Shown here one piece after another: positions 6,130 through 8,427 of a DNA stretch of 8,427 nucleotides. The notes under the pieces are model-generated. The model had not been told where the DNA came from, searched no databases, and saw only the letters and a list, made by a program, of their open reading frames with translations. Source of the stretch: JBLHKW01 sp047618565. Lineage in GTDB: Bacteria > Planctomycetota > UBA1135 > GCA-002686595. The stretch covers positions 1 through 8,427 of the forward strand of contig JBLHKW010000189.1 in assembly GCA_047618565.1 (NCBI GenBank). Direction: 5' to 3'. How positions within the stretch are numbered: the first letter of the stretch is position 1; each line of letters opens with the position of its first letter. Both the position numbers and the translations under genes were made by a program.

Positions 6130-8352
6130 ATGACCACGCAACTCACTTCGCGAGCTCGCATCTCCCTCGGGCTTCTCCTGGCCCTCTCCCCAGTCGCCCT
6201 GGCGAACGGTTCGAAGGGCGAGGACTGGCCCCAGTGGCGCGGGCCGCAGCGCACGGGCATCTCCGCGGAGATGGGTTGGGCTGCGCAGGGCGCGAGCGAG
6301 CCGCTCTGGACGAAGCAGCTGGGCCTCGGGCACTCCTCTTTTGCGGTGGTCGAGGGGCGCGTCTACACCCTCGGTTACGACGCCGACGCTGGCCTCGACT
6401 CGGTGTTCTGCCTCGACGCGGAAACGGGCGAGGAGCTCTGGCGCCACACCTATGCGTCGGAGATCTGGGATGTGGCCCACGACGGCGGGACACTGACGAC
6501 GCCGACTGTCGTGGGCGACGCCGTGTACACGTCGAACCGCGAGGCCAAGGTCTTCTGCTTCGACGGAGTGAGCGGCGAGGTGCGCTGGTCGCGCGACCTG
6601 CGCGCTGACCTGGAGCTCGAGCCTCCGACCTGGGGCTTCTCCGCGTCACCGCTCGTCGTGGAGGACATCGTCGTCCTCAACATCGACCGAGTCGTTGCCC
6701 TCGATCGGCACACGGGCGAGGAAGCCTGGGTCTCCGAGACGGCCTACGGCATCGCCTACTCGACGCCGACCGCATTCGAACTCGAGGGACGCGACTACCT
6801 GGCCGTTTTGAACGGCGCCGGGCTGGCCGTGCTGGACCGTCACGATGGCCTCGAGGTGGACCTCTTCGATTGGGTCAAGGAGCCGCAGATCTACCCGATG
6901 AGCCCGGTGATCATCGACGACCGCATCTTCATCTCGGCCGGCTACGACCGCGGGAGCACGATGCTGCGTCTGGCGGACGGCAAGCTGAGCGAACTCTGGT
7001 CCAGTCGCTTGATGCGCAACAAGATGTCCGGCAGCGTCCTTTGGGAGGATCACCTCTTTGGCTTCGACGAGTCGATCCTCAAGTGCCTAGACCTCGACGG
7101 TAACGAGCGCTGGCGCCAGCGCGGAATGGGTACCGGGTCGATGTCCATCGCGGGTGGGCGGCTGGTCATCCTCGATGGGCGCGGCCAGGTAATCGTGGCC
7201 GAGGCCGACCCGGAGGCCTACGTCGAACTCTCGCGCCAGTCCGTGCTCGAGGGCGGGACGTCCTGGTCCACGCCGGTGCTGAGCCACGGTCGAATCTACT
7301 GTCGCAGCAGTCTGGGCCAGATGGCGTGCCTCGACCACCGCGGCACGCAGGTGGACGGCGCCGTTTCCAGCGAGTCCACGGCGCCCAAAATCCCCGAGGC
7401 GACTGCCATCGTGGCCCGTCACATCCAGGCCGTCCACGGCCGCGAGGCCCTCGAACGCGTGAAGTCGATCCAGATGCGGGGCAGCAGCGAGAGCCTGATC
7501 AACACCGTGCGAAGCGGCACGATCGAGCTCGACTGGGATGCGACGTACGGATTTGCGTGGAACGACGCCGCAGGCATCCAGTTCGGCTACAACAGCCAGG
7601 TCGGCTGGATGATCAAGCCGCGCTCCGCTCCGGCGGTCTTGAAGGGCGAACTGCTCGACGCCCTCCACGAAGCGGGTGATGTCGCCCGTCTATTCGACCC
7701 CGCGGGCAGCTATTCCTCGCTGGGCTCCGTCGTGGCGAGGGGCTTCGAGGGCCGCGAGTGCTACGCGGTCAGCGCCCGCACGCCACAGGGCTACGCGCGC
7801 ACCCTGTACTTCGACATCGAGTCCGGCCTCTACGCGGGACACGAGGGCGAGGGCATCCCGATGTGGACCGTCGGCGCTTATCAGGAGTTCGACGGAGTCC
7901 TGCTCCCGACCCGCTGGTCCACCTACGAGCCCGTCCGGGGCGAGCGCGCCTCTGCCACATTCGAGCAGGTCGTGGTCAACCCGCCCGCCGAGGAGAGCCG
8001 CTTCGACGCACCCGAGGTTCTTGCGCCCTTCCTGCGCGGCTCCGAAGAGGTTGCACTCGACAATCAGCGCCTGATCGAGCTACACGCCGGCGTGCTCGGC
8101 GAGTGGCGTTCCGAGGAGGAAGCCGATGCCTCCCCGCTGGTCTTCAAGGTGAGCGAAGGCTTCCTCCTGCTCGAACGTAAGGACCGCGACCTGACCTACC
8201 TCAGCGAGCCCGACAGCAAGGGCAGTTTCTTCATGTTCGGCAACGAGTACGTCTCCTTCACGCCCGAACGGAATGACTCCGGCGACACCGTGGCGATCCA
8301 GCTCAGCGTCGGTGGTGAGCCCCGCGACCGCTTCATCCGTTCGTCCCAGTAG
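6130..8352 (+). CDS. Exported PQQ-like beta-propeller protein with LolA-like C-terminal domain
   Basis: The 740-residue product begins with a signal peptide (MTTQLTSRARISLGLLLALS, then PVALA before the likely cut at residue 25) and the DWPQWRGPQRTGIS block (32-45) that opens many planctomycete and acidobacterial PQQ-like propellers. Blade repeats of the PQQ type, with a D-x-x-T/S-G-E-x-x-W core, occur at LDAETGEELW (95-104), FDGVSGEVRW (144-153) and LDRHTGEEAW (191-200), with a shorter LDLDGNERWR near 320; the propeller spans about 35-405. Residues 423-630 (EATAIVARHIQAVHGREALE onward, then LYFDIESGLY and FDGVLLPTRW) resemble outer-membrane lipoprotein-sorting (LolA-like) domains. Residues 640-740 form a third, beta-rich segment starting LIELHAGVLGEW. 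It probably acts in the periplasm or at the outer membrane; whether it binds PQQ or has enzymatic activity is unknown. The frame is open upstream to 5725, but the signal peptide fixes the ATG at 6130; the ribosome binding site is weak at best. Confidence 0.85.
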   Translation: MTTQLTSRARISLGLLLALSPVALANGSKGEDWPQWRGPQRTGISAEMGWAAQGASEPLWTKQLGLGHSSFAVVEGRVYTLGYDADAGLDSVFCLDAETGEELWRHTYASEIWDVAHDGGTLTTPTVVGDAVYTSNREAKVFCFDGVSGEVRWSRDLRADLELEPPTWGFSASPLVVEDIVVLNIDRVVALDRHTGEEAWVSETAYGIAYSTPTAFELEGRDYLAVLNGAGLAVLDRHDGLEVDLFDWVKEPQIYPMSPVIIDDRIFISAGYDRGSTMLRLADGKLSELWSSRLMRNKMSGSVLWEDHLFGFDESILKCLDLDGNERWRQRGMGTGSMSIAGGRLVILDGRGQVIVAEADPEAYVELSRQSVLEGGTSWSTPVLSHGRIYCRSSLGQMACLDHRGTQVDGAVSSESTAPKIPEATAIVARHIQAVHGREALERVKSIQMRGSSESLINTVRSGTIELDWDATYGFAWNDAAGIQFGYNSQVGWMIKPRSAPAVLKGELLDALHEAGDVARLFDPAGSYSSLGSVVARGFEGRECYAVSARTPQGYARTLYFDIESGLYAGHEGEGIPMWTVGAYQEFDGVLLPTRWSTYEPVRGERASATFEQVVVNPPAEESRFDAPEVLAPFLRGSEEVALDNQRLIELHAGVLGEWRSEEEADASPLVFKVSEGFLLLERKDRDLTYLSEPDSKGSFFMFGNEYVSFTPERNDSGDTVAIQLSVGGEPRDRFIRSSQ

Positions 8353-8427
8353 CGGAGCCAGTGCGGATAGGCGTTCCAGGTGGGCTGCCGTCGCAGGGGG
8401 GACTGTGGAGCCGCAGCATGGCAGCAC

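Noticed and set aside
5848..6480. Minus-strand open frame across the divergent intergenic region and propeller 5' end
   Set aside because: It is a high-GC shadow with no signal, domain or ribosome binding site, and overlaps the conserved propeller start.
8353..8427. GCTGCC / GGCAGC inverted repeat after the propeller gene as a terminator
   Set aside because: The arms are only 6 bp and about 30 bases apart, with no T-tract, and the window ends there.

Overview
This is a GC-rich bacterial chromosomal window, roughly two thirds G+C over most genes. The best guess for the source is a Planctomycetota-like lineage, with Acidobacteriota or another environmental high-GC phylum as alternatives. The clues are a secreted PQQ-propeller protein that begins with the DWPQWRGP signature, a topoisomerase I with four C-terminal zinc modules, a eukaryotic-type Ser/Thr kinase, and almost no Shine-Dalgarno sites. 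This is inference, because no rRNA or other marker gene is present.

Layout. Positions 1-1728 (+) hold the 3' part of topA, which includes the catalytic tyrosine and four Cys4 zinc modules. After a 139-base gap with a small palindrome comes a complete Leu-type amino-acid dehydrogenase (1868-2917, +). A strong hairpin at 2910-2940 overlaps its stop codon and separates it from a convergent, divergent-type Ser/Thr protein kinase (2976-3902, -). Positions 3903-4204 hold no convincing gene, only an inverted repeat at 4068-4089.

Positions 4205-5756 (-) look like a patch of gene decay. A secreted alpha/beta hydrolase of the TAP/prolyl-aminopeptidase type carries a one-base frameshift in its oxyanion-hole motif and loses its C-terminus exactly where the catalytic histidine should be. 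Immediately downstream, in another frame, is an orphan C-terminal scrap of a PD40/TolB-like propeller protein. A 373-base intergenic region (5757-6129) separates the hydrolase from a divergent 740-residue exported protein (6130-8352, +). That protein fuses a PQQ-like beta-propeller to a LolA/lipoprotein-sorting-like domain and a small C-terminal beta-rich domain.

Functional links. The genes do not form an evident pathway or operon. The window reads as housekeeping genes (topA, amino-acid dehydrogenase) next to signalling and secreted-protein genes, with a degenerating locus between them. No mobile element, CRISPR array, tRNA or rRNA was found. I see no convincing new system; the most noteworthy items are the degenerate hydrolase/PD40 junction, the atypical kinase and the three-part propeller fusion.
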